Made by a program: the position numbers and the translations under genes | Assembly: GCA_905480085.1 (NCBI GenBank) | Contig: CAJQPD010000302.1 | Span: 1 to 6,188 of the forward strand | Reading direction: 5' to 3' | DNA from: an uncultured Acidimicrobiia bacterium | GTDB taxonomy: Bacteria > Actinomycetota > Acidimicrobiia > Spongiisociales > JAENVV01 | Length of the DNA: 6,188 nucleotides | Part shown: one piece after another, positions 5,480 through 6,188 of the stretch | Layout: every line of letters begins with the position of its first letter | How positions within the stretch are numbered: position 1 is the first letter of the stretch | The notes under the pieces: generated by a model | Seen by the model: the letters and a program-made list of their open reading frames with translations, nothing else | Databases searched by the model: none | What the model was told of the DNA's origin: nothing

Positions 5480-6188
5480 ATGACATCGGAACCGGACGGA
5501 GGTGAGGTCGCGGTCGCGATTCGCGGCCTCACCAAACGGTTCCCCGGTGTCATTGCCAACGAAAACGTGGATCTCACCGTTCGACGCGGTGAGATCCACG
5601 CATTGTTGGGGGAGAACGGTGCCGGCAAGAGCACGCTGATGAGTTGCCTGGTGGGCTTGTACCGTCCGACCGAGGGTCACATCGAGTTGGCCACCGGCGG
5701 CAAGCCTCTCCAGAAGGTGGATATTCACTCTCCGCGGGCTGCCATCCGGTTGGGAATCGGGATGGTCTACCAGCACTTCAAGCTGGTACCCAACCAGACC
5801 GTCGCCGAAAACGTGATTCTTGGAGTGGAAGCGGTTGGATTCATTCCGAACATGAAAGCGGTCGAGGGCGAGGTAGCGGCCCTTGGCGAACGGTTCGGGC
5901 TGAGAGTCGATCCGACGGCGGAAATCTGGCAACTCTCCGTCGGACTCCGACAACGGGTTGAGATTCTCAAGCTCCTGTACCGCGGTGCCGAGATCCTCAT
6001 CCTCGACGAACCTACGGCAGTGCTCACTCCCCAGGAAAGTGCCGAATTGGGAGTCACCCTCCGTCACCTCGCCAACGACGGACGAGCGGTTGTGTTTATT
6101 TCTCACAAACTCGACGAGGTACTTGCCTTCTCGGACCGCGTTACCGTGCTGCGGGCGGGAAAGAACGTCGCCACGATCGACACGAAGG
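5480..6188 (+). CDS. ABC importer ATPase, BMP/sugar-nucleoside type (first nucleotide-binding domain), 3' truncated by window
   Basis: The cytoplasmic ATPase that powers the importer whose binding protein is encoded just upstream. The 236 visible residues form a near-complete ABC domain: Walker A GENGAGKST (44-52), Q-loop YQHF with Q98, signature LSVGLRQRVEI (152-162), Walker B ILILDEPTA (172-180) and H-loop ISHKLDEV with H209. The signature reads LSVG instead of LSGG, as is common in the first domain of the tandem, MglA/YufO-like ATPases that pair with BMP binding proteins. These proteins are about 500 aa with two such domains, so roughly half the gene is expected beyond base 6188. No stop occurs in frame in the window. 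The ATG at 5480 is the first in frame after the lipoprotein stop, 13 bp away, and places FPGVIANENVDL at the usual N-terminal spot. A strong hairpin-forming repeat sits inside codons 29-41. The permease genes are not in view. Confidence 0.92.
   Translation, partial: MTSEPDGGEVAVAIRGLTKRFPGVIANENVDLTVRRGEIHALLGENGAGKSTLMSCLVGLYRPTEGHIELATGGKPLQKVDIHSPRAAIRLGIGMVYQHFKLVPNQTVAENVILGVEAVGFIPNMKAVEGEVAALGERFGLRVDPTAEIWQLSVGLRQRVEILKLLYRGAEILILDEPTAVLTPQESAELGVTLRHLANDGRAVVFISHKLDEVLAFSDRVTVLRAGKNVATIDTK
5566..5600 (+). repeat. Perfect 14-bp inverted repeat inside the ATPase gene
   Basis: CGTGGATCTCACCG at 5566-5579 is the exact reverse complement of CGGTGAGATCCACG at 5587-5600, separated by seven bases (5580-5586). 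The transcript could form a stable stem-loop about 100 nt after the lipoprotein stop codon. It lies within codons for NVDLTVRRGEIHA, a conserved stretch just before Walker A, so part of the symmetry may come from codon choice. Confidence 0.75.

Noticed and set aside
4375..5634. Long minus-strand open frame of 419 codons opposite the BMP lipoprotein and ATPase start
   Set aside because: It is the antisense shadow of a well-supported gene in GC-rich DNA; the translation is rich in Arg, His and Gly, shows no recognisable domain, and crosses two plus-strand genes.
1..6188. tRNA, rRNA, CRISPR arrays, insertion sequences or attachment sites
   Set aside because: No cloverleaf, repeat-spacer pattern, transposase motif or terminal repeats were found; nearly all sequence is explained by the five genes.

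Overview
The window is one strand-consistent (+) cluster of five genes, the first and last of which run off the edges. By eye it is GC-rich, with GTG as well as ATG starts, frequent ATGA or short-gap junctions, and a lipoprotein with a Thr/Ala-rich linker after the lipobox. This suggests a high-GC bacterium, most likely an actinobacterium (an Acidimicrobiia-like lineage would fit). That assignment is an inference from style, not from a marker gene.

Layout: (1) bases 1-1385, the C-terminal ~460 residues of a molybdopterin-binding subunit of the xanthine dehydrogenase / selenium-dependent molybdenum hydroxylase type; (2) 1382-1420, a 12-codon ATGA-overlapping mini-ORF, then directly 1421-2440, an SsnA-like amidohydrolase that keeps its metal site but lacks the usual N-terminal segment; (3) 2452-4227, a compact YgfK-like iron-sulfur protein; (4) 4228-4338, a 111-bp gap with a strong ribosome binding site at its end; (5) 4339-5466, a BMP-family lipoprotein, the substrate-binding component of an ABC importer; (6) 5480-6188, the start of the matching ABC ATPase. 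Permease genes, if present, lie downstream of the window.

The trio hydroxylase + SsnA + YgfK matches the E. coli ygfK-ssnA-ygfM-xdhD neighbourhood, which is associated with purine (hypoxanthine/xanthine/urate) catabolism. A BMP-type importer next to it fits uptake of a purine base or nucleoside. The likely logic is import of a purine-like compound, hydroxylation by the molybdoenzyme, deamination or ring hydrolysis by the SsnA-like enzyme, and a redox step through YgfK. The exact substrate cannot be read from the sequence.

The most unusual points are the SsnA gene, which carries an in-frame TAA between a plausible start and its body and lacks the N-terminal domain segment; the YgfK protein, which is a little over half the length of the E. 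coli protein and lacks the central GltD-like flavin/NAD(P) module; and a perfect 14-bp inverted repeat inside the 5' end of the ATPase gene.
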